64,000 nt of DNA from NCBI GenBank assembly GCA_002281575.1, contig NCGN01000005.1:208837-272836 (forward strand), read 5' to 3'. Shown piece after piece: positions 1 to 8,703 of the stretch. Every line of letters starts with the position of its first letter. Position 1 is the first letter of the stretch. Source of the DNA: Sphingobacteriia bacterium 28-36-52. GTDB taxonomy: Bacteria; Bacteroidota; Bacteroidia; Chitinophagales; Chitinophagaceae. The position numbers were made by a program, and so were the translations under genes. Under the pieces are notes generated by a model that worked only from the letters and a program-made list of their open reading frames with translations, had not been told where the DNA came from and searched no databases.

Positions 1-2
1 TA

Positions 3-116
3 GGTCCTGATCTCCATGGTTGGGTGTATGACCTACACGATGGGTTGGTTAAACCAATCTATGAAATGAGTTCGGGTACGCATATTGATGAAATTTATGA
101 ATTTGATGACCTTTAA
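3..116 (+). CDS. beta-carbonic anhydrase, C-terminal fragment
   Basis: The open frame entering from the left edge encodes 37 residues and stops at 114-116. It contains LHGWVYDLHDGLVKPI, which matches the conserved C-terminal HGW-Y-(x)-GL segment of beta-class carbonic anhydrases (zinc enzymes interconverting CO2 and bicarbonate in the cytoplasm). The zinc ligands and active site lie outside the window, so the call rests on this tail motif alone. Confidence 0.65.
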   Translation, partial: GPDLHGWVYDLHDGLVKPIYEMSSGTHIDEIYEFDDL

Positions 117-209
117 TTTATTTTGTTAATTATTCATTTTAGGAATATTCAAATGAACACTTTCACAAAAGCTTATTGGCAGTTAAATGACTTTAGGTAT
201 AATACTTGT

Positions 210-217
210 AATATTTG
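210..217 (+). promoter_or_regulatory. Candidate -7 element for the ABC export operon
   Basis: AATATTTG matches seven of eight positions of the Bacteroidota -7 consensus TAnnTTTG. It ends 6 nt before the ATG at 224, implying a very short or absent leader. No clear -33 element was identified. Confidence 0.4.
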
Positions 218-223
218 CCCGCA

Positions 224-1948
224 ATGGAAAAAAATAAGAATGTAGTATCACCAATGGGTGCAGCTCAAAAGATATTAGAGCTACTTAATTTAGACAAAAA
301 AGATGTTTCTTCCATTTATGCATTTGCAATTCTAGCTGGTATACTGAGTTTGGCCATGCCACTAGGTATTCAGACCATTATTGGGTTTGTAATGGCGGGT
401 TCTCTATCTACCTCTATCATTATTTTAATTGTTTTGGTAGTATTAGCAGTATTTATTTATGGATTACTTCAAGTACGGCAGTTGCAAGTAACCGAAAAAA
501 TTCAACAGAAATTATTTGTACGATATGCACTGGAGTTTGCAGATCGATTGCCTAAAATGAATATTGAGAAGTTAGATGCCTATTATTTGCCTGAATTAGT
601 AAATCGATTTTTTGATACCGTATCTCTACAAAAAGCAGTTGAAAAATTATTATTAGATGTTCCTGCAGCCATCATTCAAATATTCTTTGGATTAATTCTA
701 CTTTCTATGTATCACCCTGTTTTTATTGGGTTTGGGGCGGTATTAACATTTATTGTATACTTAATTATGCGCTATACATTGCCAGCAGGTTTTCAAGCAA
801 GTATTGAAGCAAGTAATCAAAAGTTTGCTACTGCAGCATGGCTAGAGGAAATGGCTAGGGTAATTAAATCATTCAAATATTCAAGAGGTACTCAATTGAA
901 TATTAGGAAAACCGATGGGATTGTCTCTCAATATTTGAACGCGAGAACCAGTTATTTTAAAGTACTCTTAACTCAGTATTGGAGCTTGATTGTTTTTAAA
1001 GTATTAATCACTGCAGCTATGTTGACTGTTGGAGCTGTTTTGTTGGTAGATCAGCAAATTAATATTGGTCAATTTATTGCAGCAGATTTTGTGATTTTGA
1101 GCATTATTGCCTCAGTTGAAAAGCTAATTTTGAACATGGATAAGGTATACGATTTACTTACTTCCGTAGAAAAATTAAGTAAAATTACCGAGAGTGAAAT
1201 TGAAACACAAGGCACTGTAGAATTGGCAGATTCGTCAAATGGGGTGTCTATTTTGTTTGAGAATGTGGCATTTACATACGGCAATAATTCAAAAGCATTA
1301 GAAGGAATACAATTAAATATAGACGCAGGTGATAAAGTTTGTATTATGGGAGAATCTGGGTCAGGTAAGTCTACGATTCTGCGTTTATTAACCGGGGCGT
1401 TTAATAATTTTACAGGATCTATTCTTCTAGAGGGTATTCCCATGGGCAACTACAACCTGAATTCAGTTAGAGCTCAAACTGGCATTTTATTAAGCCAACA
1501 AGATATTTTTCATGGAACTATTTGGGAGAATATTACTATGGGCTGTGATACCATTCAATATGAAGAAGTGACTGATTTAGTGATGCGTAGTGGTTTAACC
1601 AGTTTCATTCAAGGATTGCCAAAAGGGTACGATACTTTACTAGATCCAACAGGTAAACGACTCAATAGTAAAATTAGACAAGACATTTTATTATTAAGGG
1701 CCCTACTTGGAAAGAAGCGTTTATTGCTTTTAGAAGAGCCACTTAATTTTTTAGAGAAAACTTATAAGCACAATATTCAAGACTATATATTTTCTGAAGA
1801 AAATGCAACTGTCATTATTGCTACCAATGACGTTGAAATAGCATCTCGATGCAATAAAGTGGTCTACTTGCAAGACGGAAGTGTAAAAGCGACCGGTGAT
1901 TGGGCAACTATTGCTTCACTTTTAAATGAAAATTATGGCCAGCAATAA
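224..1948 (+). CDS. ABC transporter with fused membrane and ATPase domains, degenerate ATPase motifs
   Basis: This is a half-transporter of about 574 residues. An N-terminal ABC membrane domain (hydrophobic helices to about residue 305) is followed by an ATP-binding domain. Walker A is intact (GESGSGKST, about 377-385) and a Q-loop Gln is visible (LLSQQD). The signature LSGGQ is replaced by LNSKI near 480, Walker B reads LLLLEEP with Glu where Asp is usual, and the switch His is Asn (IATND, about 535). The following genes encode an HlyD-type adaptor and a TolC-type channel, so it should be the inner-membrane part of a type I-like exporter of unknown substrate. ATG 224 was preferred to the upstream TTG 215, which lies inside the candidate promoter element. 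No N-terminal peptidase domain is present. Confidence 0.85.
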   Translation: MEKNKNVVSPMGAAQKILELLNLDKKDVSSIYAFAILAGILSLAMPLGIQTIIGFVMAGSLSTSIIILIVLVVLAVFIYGLLQVRQLQVTEKIQQKLFVRYALEFADRLPKMNIEKLDAYYLPELVNRFFDTVSLQKAVEKLLLDVPAAIIQIFFGLILLSMYHPVFIGFGAVLTFIVYLIMRYTLPAGFQASIEASNQKFATAAWLEEMARVIKSFKYSRGTQLNIRKTDGIVSQYLNARTSYFKVLLTQYWSLIVFKVLITAAMLTVGAVLLVDQQINIGQFIAADFVILSIIASVEKLILNMDKVYDLLTSVEKLSKITESEIETQGTVELADSSNGVSILFENVAFTYGNNSKALEGIQLNIDAGDKVCIMGESGSGKSTILRLLTGAFNNFTGSILLEGIPMGNYNLNSVRAQTGILLSQQDIFHGTIWENITMGCDTIQYEEVTDLVMRSGLTSFIQGLPKGYDTLLDPTGKRLNSKIRQDILLLRALLGKKRLLLLEEPLNFLEKTYKHNIQDYIFSEENATVIIATNDVEIASRCNKVVYLQDGSVKATGDWATIASLLNENYGQQ

Positions 1949-3299
1949 ATTTATAAGTACAATAATAGAAGAGGAAGTAACTGGTAGTTCACTTCAGTCA
2001 TACCACGGTATTTATCGCATTTCTCATAGTAATAATGTAAACAAATGGTTATGGGCATCATTGATTACATTAATTGTGATTTTGTTTTTACCATGGACCC
2101 AGAACATTAGAGCTAAAGGAGCGGTGACTGCGTTAAGACAAGAAGATCGTCCTCAAGAATTGAATACCGTGCTTGCTGGTAGTGTGGTAAAATGGTATGT
2201 GAAAGAGGGTGATTTTGTAAAAAAGGGCGATACCATCATGCAAATTGGGGAGGTTAAAACTGACTACTTTGATCCTCAGTTGCTCAACAGAACCAAAAAA
2301 CAAATTGATGCAAAACAAATTGCAGTTGAAGGATATGGTAATAAAGCAGCTACTGCAGTTTCTCAAATTAATGCACTAGAAGAAGCGAGGGACTTGAAGT
2401 TAGATCAGTTAGATGTTAAACTTCGTCAGCAGAATTTAAAAGTAATCAGTGATAGTATAGATTTGGGAGCTGTCATGAATGAACTATCAGTGGCTAAAAG
2501 ACAAATTGATGCTGCCAAAAATATGTTGGATAGCGGAGTCATTTCTTTGGTAGACTTCGAGAGAAGAAAAGTTACTTTTCAAAATGCTACCGCTAAAAAG
2601 ATAAGTGCAGAGAATAAGTTTTTGCAATCCAAACAAGAATTAACCGCCATTCGAATAGAAAAGAATGGGACCATTCAAGAGTATACAGATAAAATAGCGA
2701 AGGCTCAAGGAGAACAGTTTGGTTCCTTGTCTAATATGGCAACAGGAGAAGCAGATGTGGCCAAATTGCAAAATGCGTATAGCAACTATGATATTCGTAA
2801 TAAGCTCTATTATATCACAGCACCTCAAGATGGACAAATCACTAAAGCCCGCAAAGCAGGTATTGGTGAAATGGTGAAAGAGGGAGACATGATAGTAGAG
2901 ATTGTACCAGATAAAATTAAATACGCCGTTGAATTATTTGCCGAACCAATGGACTTACCATTATTGGCTATTGGTCAAAAAATCAGATTCATTTTTGATG
3001 GATTCCCCGCAATTGTATTCTCTGGTTGGCCAGCTGCTTCTTATGGAACATTTGGAGGAAGAGTAGCTGCAGTGGAAACTTCTGTGAGTAGTAATGGAAA
3101 ATTCAGGTTATTGGTGGTTGAAGATCCTATAGAAAAACCATGGCCAAGACAATTACGAATGGGTGGTGGGGCAAATGGAATAGCACTATTAAAAGATGTG
3201 CCTATTGGCTACGAATTATGGCGAAATATCAATGGATTCCCTCCTGAATATTACAAACCAATGCAGGGTAATGAACTAAAAGTCCAAAAAGGGAAATAG
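1935..3299 (+). CDS. HlyD-family membrane fusion protein
   Basis: This is the periplasmic adaptor linking the ABC transporter to the TolC-like channel. It has a short cytoplasmic N-terminus, one membrane helix (about residues 37-55), a lipoyl-like half-motif (GSVVKWYVKEGDFVKKGDTI), a long alpha-helical hairpin (about 110-265), then the second lipoyl half and a beta-barrel domain (YYITAPQDGQITKARKAGIG). The gene overlaps the ABC gene by 14 nt, or 23 nt if the in-frame ATG at 1926 is used, and ends 2 nt before the TolC gene, so the three are co-transcribed. Confidence 0.88.
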   Translation: MASNKFISTIIEEEVTGSSLQSYHGIYRISHSNNVNKWLWASLITLIVILFLPWTQNIRAKGAVTALRQEDRPQELNTVLAGSVVKWYVKEGDFVKKGDTIMQIGEVKTDYFDPQLLNRTKKQIDAKQIAVEGYGNKAATAVSQINALEEARDLKLDQLDVKLRQQNLKVISDSIDLGAVMNELSVAKRQIDAAKNMLDSGVISLVDFERRKVTFQNATAKKISAENKFLQSKQELTAIRIEKNGTIQEYTDKIAKAQGEQFGSLSNMATGEADVAKLQNAYSNYDIRNKLYYITAPQDGQITKARKAGIGEMVKEGDMIVEIVPDKIKYAVELFAEPMDLPLLAIGQKIRFIFDGFPAIVFSGWPAASYGTFGGRVAAVETSVSSNGKFRLLVVEDPIEKPWPRQLRMGGGANGIALLKDVPIGYELWRNINGFPPEYYKPMQGNELKVQKGK

Positions 3300-3301
3300 C
3301 C

Positions 3302-4684
3302 ATGAGAAAGTATTTATTCTTTATTGGCTTTGTATGGGCGTTCAATATAAATGCGCAGGTATTAAGTCCTGAAAAATTTATTGAACAAGTAAGGTCTTTT
3401 CATCCAATTGCTAAACAGGCAAATATTAAAGTGGAAAAAGCCAATGCTGCATTATTAAGTGCTAGGGGACAATTTGATCCAACAATTGAAATGGATGCGA
3501 GTAGGAAAACATTTGATGGAAAAAATTATTATTTCTATACCAATCCAGAGTTTAAAATACCAACACGCATTGGTGGTATGGATATTAAAGCTGGGGTAGA
3601 AGACAATGGGGGTTTGTTTTTAAATAATCAAATAACCCGTGGACAGAGTAGCTATTTGGGTTTAGAAATGCCTCTCTTAAAGGGGTTATTAATAGACCAA
3701 CGTAGGGCTAGTTTACAACAGGCTTCTTTGTTTACTCAACAAAGTGAACAAGATAGATTGAAAATGCAGAACGATTTGCTTTTTGATGCTTATAATGCTT
3801 ATTGGCAATGGGCTGGGTCGTATCAGTTGTTCAGTATTTATCGTCAGTTTTTGCAAGTGAGCCTAGATCGTTTCAGGTTGGTTAAATTGGCTTATGCAAA
3901 TGGAGATAGAGCATTAATTGATACCATTGAAGCCCTCACTCAAGTGCAACAATTTCAATTATTACAAACAGATGCTAAAGTAAAATTGGTGAATGCTCAG
4001 CTTGAGATGGCCAATTTTTTATGGAACGAAAATGATGCAGCTTATTTGCTAAGCGAAAAATTTGTACCCGATACAGTTCAGTTCCAAATGTATATGACGG
4101 TAGAAGATCCAGAACAGTTGATAAATAGGGCGAACGAGGAAAATCCTTCTTTAAGAAGTTTGAATTTTGAACTAGCAGCTTTAGAAGTAGAAAGAAAATT
4201 GAAATTTCAATCTTTGCTTCCATCATTAAATATAAAAGCCAATTTATTGAATCAAGGATACAACGTAATGAAAGATTTTGGTGGAGCACTCTTGCAAAAT
4301 AATTATGTATGGGGCGTGCAATTTAAAATTCCCATTTTCTTGCGCGAAGGTCAAGGTTCGTATAGACAAGCTAAATTAAAAATTGCTGAGACCAATTATG
4401 AGTTGAATGCCAAACAATGGAGTACTGCTAATAAAATTAGGTCGTACTATGCCGAATCTATTTTGTTGAAAGAACAGATTGCTGCTGCTCAGCAAGCATT
4501 CAATGGATATACTGCATTATTAAAAGCCGAATCACTTCGGTTTCAGAATGGGGAAAGCAGTTTGTTCTTACTCAATACCCGAGAAAACAAAGTCATTGAA
4601 ACCGCAGAGAAACTAATTCAATTAAGAGCCAAATACCTTAAAGCCAGTTATGGAATTAGCTGGGCTGCGGGCGTTATACGCTGA
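3302..4684 (+). CDS. TolC-family outer membrane efflux protein
   Basis: The product has 460 residues with a signal peptide ending near INAQ (about residue 19). Two coiled-coil-rich repeats typical of outer-membrane efflux proteins follow. It forms the exit duct for the ABC/HlyD pair immediately upstream (2 nt gap). Sequence after the stop contains only a weak self-complementary A/T stretch and no convincing terminator. Confidence 0.87.
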   Translation: MRKYLFFIGFVWAFNINAQVLSPEKFIEQVRSFHPIAKQANIKVEKANAALLSARGQFDPTIEMDASRKTFDGKNYYFYTNPEFKIPTRIGGMDIKAGVEDNGGLFLNNQITRGQSSYLGLEMPLLKGLLIDQRRASLQQASLFTQQSEQDRLKMQNDLLFDAYNAYWQWAGSYQLFSIYRQFLQVSLDRFRLVKLAYANGDRALIDTIEALTQVQQFQLLQTDAKVKLVNAQLEMANFLWNENDAAYLLSEKFVPDTVQFQMYMTVEDPEQLINRANEENPSLRSLNFELAALEVERKLKFQSLLPSLNIKANLLNQGYNVMKDFGGALLQNNYVWGVQFKIPIFLREGQGSYRQAKLKIAETNYELNAKQWSTANKIRSYYAESILLKEQIAAAQQAFNGYTALLKAESLRFQNGESSLFLLNTRENKVIETAEKLIQLRAKYLKASYGISWAAGVIR

Positions 4685-4726
4685 TTTTTAGCTAAAAATT
4701 ATATTTATTGTAGGCAACTGTAATGC

Positions 4727-4734
4727 TAACTTTG
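4727..4734 (+). promoter_or_regulatory. Candidate -7 element for the sigma-factor operon
   Basis: TAACTTTG fits the Bacteroidota consensus TAnnTTTG exactly. A TTG at 4708-4710 lies 16 nt upstream and could be the -33 element. The predicted transcript would start near 4740 and read into the sigma factor gene. Confidence 0.5.
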
Positions 4735-4772
4735 CTGTATTATTAATGGAGTAGATTAATTGTAGGCAAGGC

Positions 4773-5351
4773 TTGAGTTTATCTGATGAGCAAATTAAAC
4801 ACATTATTGATGGCTGTCGAAAGAACAATCGACAAAGCCAAAGGGGTCTTTATGAGTGGTTGCAAGGTTATGCTTATACTGTTTGTAAGCGGTATGCAAA
4901 TGAGGTAAACTTAGTAGAAGATTTAGTGATGGATGGGTTCATGAAAATATTTAAAAATATAGCACAATACGATATGAGTAATTATGCTGTTTCAGAAGCA
5001 GCATTCAAAGGCTGGGCTAAACGGGTATTTATTAATAATTGTATTAACTATTCTAGAAAATTTCTTTCAAAAAATGTTTCCTTAGAAGAAATAACCATAC
5101 AGCATCAAATTGAACCAGCCATTAATGAAGAAATTATTCAAAAATTAGGATACCAAGAAATCATACAAATGGTAATGAGTTTACCCATAAGTTATAAAAC
5201 TGTTTTCTGTTTACATTTTATTGATGGATATACGCATCAAGAAATAGCCGCTTTATTAGGTATTAACGAAGGAACTTCTAAATCTAATTTATTTAAAGCC
5301 AAGCGTCATTTACAATTATTTTTGTCATCCAAAAGCAAACTGAATGGATAA
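4773..5351 (+). CDS. ECF-type RNA polymerase sigma-70 family factor
   Basis: This 192-residue protein has a sigma-70 region 2 (YAYTVCKRYANEVNLVEDLV, about 28-47, followed by DGFMKIF) and a region 4 helix-turn-helix (GYTHQEIAALLGINEGTSKS, about 154-173). It should direct RNA polymerase to a dedicated promoter set. The start is TTG at 4773; no better start is in frame nearby. It overlaps the next gene by 8 nt, so its translation is coupled to a membrane protein that may act as its regulator. The haem-lipoprotein/YceI/DUF5777 genes follow after only 44 nt and could be part of its regulon. Confidence 0.85.
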   Translation: MSLSDEQIKHIIDGCRKNNRQSQRGLYEWLQGYAYTVCKRYANEVNLVEDLVMDGFMKIFKNIAQYDMSNYAVSEAAFKGWAKRVFINNCINYSRKFLSKNVSLEEITIQHQIEPAINEEIIQKLGYQEIIQMVMSLPISYKTVFCLHFIDGYTHQEIAALLGINEGTSKSNLFKAKRHLQLFLSSKSKLNG

Positions 5352-6603
5352 ATTCTACTCAAAATCAATAGAAGATCTTGCCAAGAATGCTTTTGAAAAA
5401 GAAGCAGATGATGCCATTAGTAGTTCTACTAACTGGGACAAGATGCAGCAATTATTAGATGTAGAAATGCCTCAAAAAAGGAAAAAAAGACCCGTCGTTT
5501 TTTGGTTCTTTGTTTTTTTAATGGCTGGATTATTGATAGCAGGTGCTGCTAAATACTTTACCGGTAAACAATCAGCTGAAACAGTTAAGCCTGTTGTAAA
5601 TAAAAATGACCATTCTGGTATTAAATCACCAATTATAGTAAATAGAAAATCTAATGATTCAAAAGCTGCAGCTGAGCAAAAGTCTAGATCAATTGCAACG
5701 TTTAAGCCCAAATCTAAATCAGCACTTAAGCCATCATCTAAATCAGCAATAAAATTTGAATTGTCGGAAAACCCATTGCAAAATAGTGTTCCGAATAAGC
5801 AACTGCAGGCGATTGTTCTTGAGCAAAATCATCAAAAACTGTTAGATACAGTAGAAGCTACAAAGCAAGAATTTGTAAATATGCAAATTGATTCAACCGC
5901 TTCAATGTCTGAAAGCCAAAACCCATTAGCAGAGGATACTACCATTTTAGAAACCAGTAAAAAATTTGCTAAAAAGAAACCGTCGAAGTGGGAATGGAAT
6001 TTAACGTTTGCGCCTGATTTTTTATTGGCCAATATGCAGCCTTTACATCAACCTGGTTTTACGATAGGAGTAGGAATCAATTACCTCTTATCTCCTAAAT
6101 GGCGAATTAGATCGGGGTTATTGTATAATTATACTCCTATTAAGGCTTCTGGTGATGGATATTTGTATAAGCCATCTCCAAATTTACCCAGTTATACCAG
6201 TTTAGAATTGAGAAATGTGAAGGGCAATTTGCATGTATTTGAAGTACCTCTTTCGCTTAGGTATACAGCTCGGCCAAATAAAAAATGGTCTTTTATTTCT
6301 TCTGTGGGATTGTCTTCTTTGTTTTTTATAAAACAACAATATACATATGATTTATTGTTAAATGGGAGTACGCCGTTACTTTGGAATAGTGCCAACGACA
6401 CCGATGATGATGGCGAGTCGCATATTTTAAATAATCTTACAATGGGTGCGGGTCTATCTGTTAAAACAAAGCGAAATCTGGTTCTAGAAATTGAACCAAT
6501 GTTTAAGCTTCCCCTAGAAGAGCTGGGCGAAGGACATAGTAAACTAGGGACTATTTCCTTGTACCTTAATTTGCGTATGCCTATTTCTAGCCAAAAAAAT
6601 TAA
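5344..6603 (+). CDS. Single-pass membrane protein with C-terminal outer-membrane-barrel-like domain
   Basis: This 419-residue protein has a charged N-terminal region (1-48), one strong membrane helix (about 49-68, WFFVFLMAGLLIAGAA), a long Ser/Lys/Gln-rich linker (about 70-210), and a C-terminal region with alternating beta strands resembling PorT-like outer membrane barrels (WEWNLTFAPDFLLANMQ onward). The layout resembles Bacteroidota proteins encoded behind ECF sigma genes. It has no cleavable signal peptide, so the helix would anchor the N-terminus in the inner membrane, and how the barrel-like part is placed is unclear. An anti-sigma role is inferred only from the overlap with the sigma gene. 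Confidence 0.7.
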   Translation: MDKFYSKSIEDLAKNAFEKEADDAISSSTNWDKMQQLLDVEMPQKRKKRPVVFWFFVFLMAGLLIAGAAKYFTGKQSAETVKPVVNKNDHSGIKSPIIVNRKSNDSKAAAEQKSRSIATFKPKSKSALKPSSKSAIKFELSENPLQNSVPNKQLQAIVLEQNHQKLLDTVEATKQEFVNMQIDSTASMSESQNPLAEDTTILETSKKFAKKKPSKWEWNLTFAPDFLLANMQPLHQPGFTIGVGINYLLSPKWRIRSGLLYNYTPIKASGDGYLYKPSPNLPSYTSLELRNVKGNLHVFEVPLSLRYTARPNKKWSFISSVGLSSLFFIKQQYTYDLLLNGSTPLLWNSANDTDDDGESHILNNLTMGAGLSVKTKRNLVLEIEPMFKLPLEELGEGHSKLGTISLYLNLRMPISSQKN

Positions 6604-6647
6604 TTTCCTTAGGCAACCTCTTTTTCAATAATAGTGTATTGACTATT

Positions 6648-7349
6648 ATGAAAAAGCTTTTGATTTCAATTTTAATGGCTACACTGTTCTTGTTGGCTTG
6701 TAAGCATGAATTTTTGAATTCTGCAATTAATCCTACACCTGTTATTGTGCAAGGTGGTGTAACGGGCGGAGGTACTTCAGTTTCAGATACGGTATGTTTT
6801 CAAAATGATGTGCTTCCTCTTTACGTTAGTTATTGCGCTAGTGCTGGTTGTCATAATGCTAATACAAGAGCAGACGGGGTTCAAACCACCGATTATACTA
6901 CAATCATGAAAGGTATCAAACCTAGGGACGCTGCCAATAGCAAATACTATAAGGAAATTACAAAGGGAGAGATGCCTCCAAGAGGTTATCCTGCTTTAAG
7001 TACTGCGCAAATAAGTTTAATAAAGAAATGGATTGATCAGGGTGCTTTGAATACCAATTGTGTTAATAGCTGTGATACCACTAAGTTTACTTATTCTACC
7101 TCTGTTCAAACCATTTTATCTAACAACTGTAATGGTTGTCATGGTGTTGCACCCGGGTCGGGCAATGTTTATTTAGGAACACTCGCTGCTACCCAATCTT
7201 ATATAAATGCCAATAAGCAATTGTTCTTAGATGCCATAAATCATTCACCAAGTTTACCTGCTGCACAGAGAATGCCAATTGGAAATCCAATGGACGCTTG
7301 TAAGATTACACAAATGACAAAATGGATTAATGCAGGAATGCCTCAATAA
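6648..7349 (+). CDS. Di-haem cytochrome-type lipoprotein
   Basis: The lipoprotein signal peptide has its lipobox Cys at residue 18 (FLLACKHE). Two small cytochrome-like domains follow. The first has an unusual CX4CH site (CASAGCH), the second a standard CXXCH (CNGCH). Each is followed by a Met-Pro pair (EMPP, RMPI) suitable as distal haem ligand and by a conserved K-W-I-(D/N)-x-G helix. Each domain also carries an additional Cys before the haem site and one near its end. Start ATG 6648 gives a proper signal peptide; TTG 6639 is less likely. It is followed closely by a mono-haem lipoprotein. Electron transfer at the membrane surface is inferred. Confidence 0.72.
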   Translation: MKKLLISILMATLFLLACKHEFLNSAINPTPVIVQGGVTGGGTSVSDTVCFQNDVLPLYVSYCASAGCHNANTRADGVQTTDYTTIMKGIKPRDAANSKYYKEITKGEMPPRGYPALSTAQISLIKKWIDQGALNTNCVNSCDTTKFTYSTSVQTILSNNCNGCHGVAPGSGNVYLGTLAATQSYINANKQLFLDAINHSPSLPAAQRMPIGNPMDACKITQMTKWINAGMPQ

Positions 7350-7359
7350 AAATGTAATT

Positions 7360-7731
7360 ATGCGGAATTTATTTTTTTTGTTCTTAGCCCTATTTTTCTT
7401 TAGTGCTTGTTATTATGATAAAAGTGAACTGGTATATCCTGCTGCCTCAGCAGTTACTTGTGATACAACAAATATAAAATTTAGTACCAGCTTAATGCCA
7501 ATACTAAATGCATCATGTAATAGTTGTCATGGTGGAACAGCATCAGCTGGCGCTGGAATTGTTCTGGATAATTATGCTGGGGTTAGGGCCTCGGTATTAG
7601 GTGGTAAGTTCATGAACTCTATAATTCAAAATGGGCAAGCTTCTGCCATGCCAAAGGGAGGAGGAAAATTATTGGCTTGTGATATTTCAAAATTTCAAGT
7701 TTGGATTAATGCAGGCATGTTAAATAACTAA
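7360..7731 (+). CDS. Mono-haem cytochrome-type lipoprotein
   Basis: This protein of about 123 residues has a lipoprotein signal (FFFSACYYD) and one cytochrome-like domain with CXXCH (CNSCHGG), a downstream AMPKGGG Met-Pro ligand candidate, and the same C-terminal helix (QVWINAGM) as the second domain of the preceding protein. The ATG at 7360 was chosen because it starts the signal peptide; an open frame extends upstream into the previous gene. It looks like a diverged duplicate of its neighbour's haem domain. Confidence 0.72.
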   Translation: MRNLFFLFLALFFFSACYYDKSELVYPAASAVTCDTTNIKFSTSLMPILNASCNSCHGGTASAGAGIVLDNYAGVRASVLGGKFMNSIIQNGQASAMPKGGGKLLACDISKFQVWINAGMLNN

Positions 7732-7740
7732 ATATCTTCT

Positions 7741-8154
7741 ATGAAAAAATGGATAATAATAATTGGTTCTATTGTTTTAATTGTTGCTGCTATATTTTAT
7801 TATGTTTTTATTTATGCTGCGCAGTATAAAAGAAATGTAAACGACGAGAAGGCTATTGCCATTACAGCAGTAGAGCTGGTTAGTGACTACAACAACAATG
7901 AGTCTGAAGCAAATACCAAATATTTAAACAAAGCATTACTTGTGGAGGGTTTTGTAAAAGAAGTTGGCCAGAATCAAGAAGGAAGTACAATTATTACCAT
8001 TGATGGTGCCAATGATTTTTCTTCGGTTTTTTGTACACTTAAAGATGTAAATAAAAATGTTGAAGTAAATAAAAAAATCAACATTAAAGGGGTTTGTATT
8101 GGGTTTACCAGCGATGTAGTTATTACCGACGCTTTTATTCAATCTAAAAATTAG
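7741..8154 (+). CDS. Membrane-anchored OB-fold (tRNA_anti-like) protein
   Basis: This 137-residue protein has one N-terminal membrane helix (residues 4-27) and a periplasmic domain whose strand pattern (LLVEGFVKEVGQN, STIITIDGAND, KINIKGVCIGFTSDVVITDA) resembles the OB-fold tRNA_anti-like family of Bacteroidota. It lies 9 nt after the haem lipoprotein and 3 nt before yceI, so it belongs to the same transcript. No function is known; within this cassette it may act as a periplasmic binding or assembly factor. Confidence 0.6.
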   Translation: MKKWIIIIGSIVLIVAAIFYYVFIYAAQYKRNVNDEKAIAITAVELVSDYNNNESEANTKYLNKALLVEGFVKEVGQNQEGSTIITIDGANDFSSVFCTLKDVNKNVEVNKKINIKGVCIGFTSDVVITDAFIQSKN

Positions 8155-8157
8155 TTT

Positions 8158-8694
8158 ATGAAAAAATATCTTTTTTTAATGTTGTTGTTGAGTTCATCTT
8201 ATTTTTTGCATGCTCAATCATTGTTGTCTACTAAATCAGGCGTAGCAAAGTTTAATGCTACTGGTGGGTTAGTAAAAATTGAAGCAGTAAACAATCAAGT
8301 TGATTGCAAGATGCTTCCATCTAATGGCCAAATTGTATTTGCCTTATTAGTAAAAGGTTTTCGATTTGAGAACCAATTAATGGAAGATCATTTTAACGAG
8401 AACTATTTAGAGAGTACTAAATTTCCTAAAGCTAGTTTTAAAGGTTATATCACCAATATTGCTGCCGTCAATTTTACTGCGGATGCGGTTTATAAAGTAA
8501 CAGCCGACGGAGTACTCACTATTCATGGTGTTGATCAAAAGATTCAAACATCTGGTACAATTACTATTAAATCTGGTAAAGCGTCATTAAAAAGCGACTT
8601 CAATGTAAAATTGGCTGACTATAAAATTGCTGGTTCGTATATCGGTGAAAAAATTGCTGCTGAAGCCAAAATTCAAATCAATTGTAATTTTTAA
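8158..8694 (+). CDS. YceI-family periplasmic lipid-binding protein
   Basis: This 178-residue protein has a signal peptide (cleavage near LHAQS) and a YceI domain, an extended lipocalin-like barrel whose characterised members bind isoprenoid lipids. The motif MEDHFNENYLESTKFPKASF is clear. It is about the same length as the family and is paralogous to the protein at 19938-20495. It sits between the OB-fold protein and the DUF5777 barrel. The ligand is not predictable from sequence. Confidence 0.82.
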   Translation: MKKYLFLMLLLSSSYFLHAQSLLSTKSGVAKFNATGGLVKIEAVNNQVDCKMLPSNGQIVFALLVKGFRFENQLMEDHFNENYLESTKFPKASFKGYITNIAAVNFTADAVYKVTADGVLTIHGVDQKIQTSGTITIKSGKASLKSDFNVKLADYKIAGSYIGEKIAAEAKIQINCNF

Positions 8695-8703
8695 AATAGG
8701 GCT

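Noticed and set aside
1069..1449. Antisense frame of 126 residues inside the ABC gene
   Set aside because: It lies wholly within a well-supported gene, has no family resemblance, and is one of many opposite-strand shadows typical of this AT-rich sequence.
4684..4699. Self-complementary ATTTTTAGC/TAAAAAT after the first TolC gene
   Set aside because: An A/T-only stem with no loop is too weak to call a terminator; probably composition.
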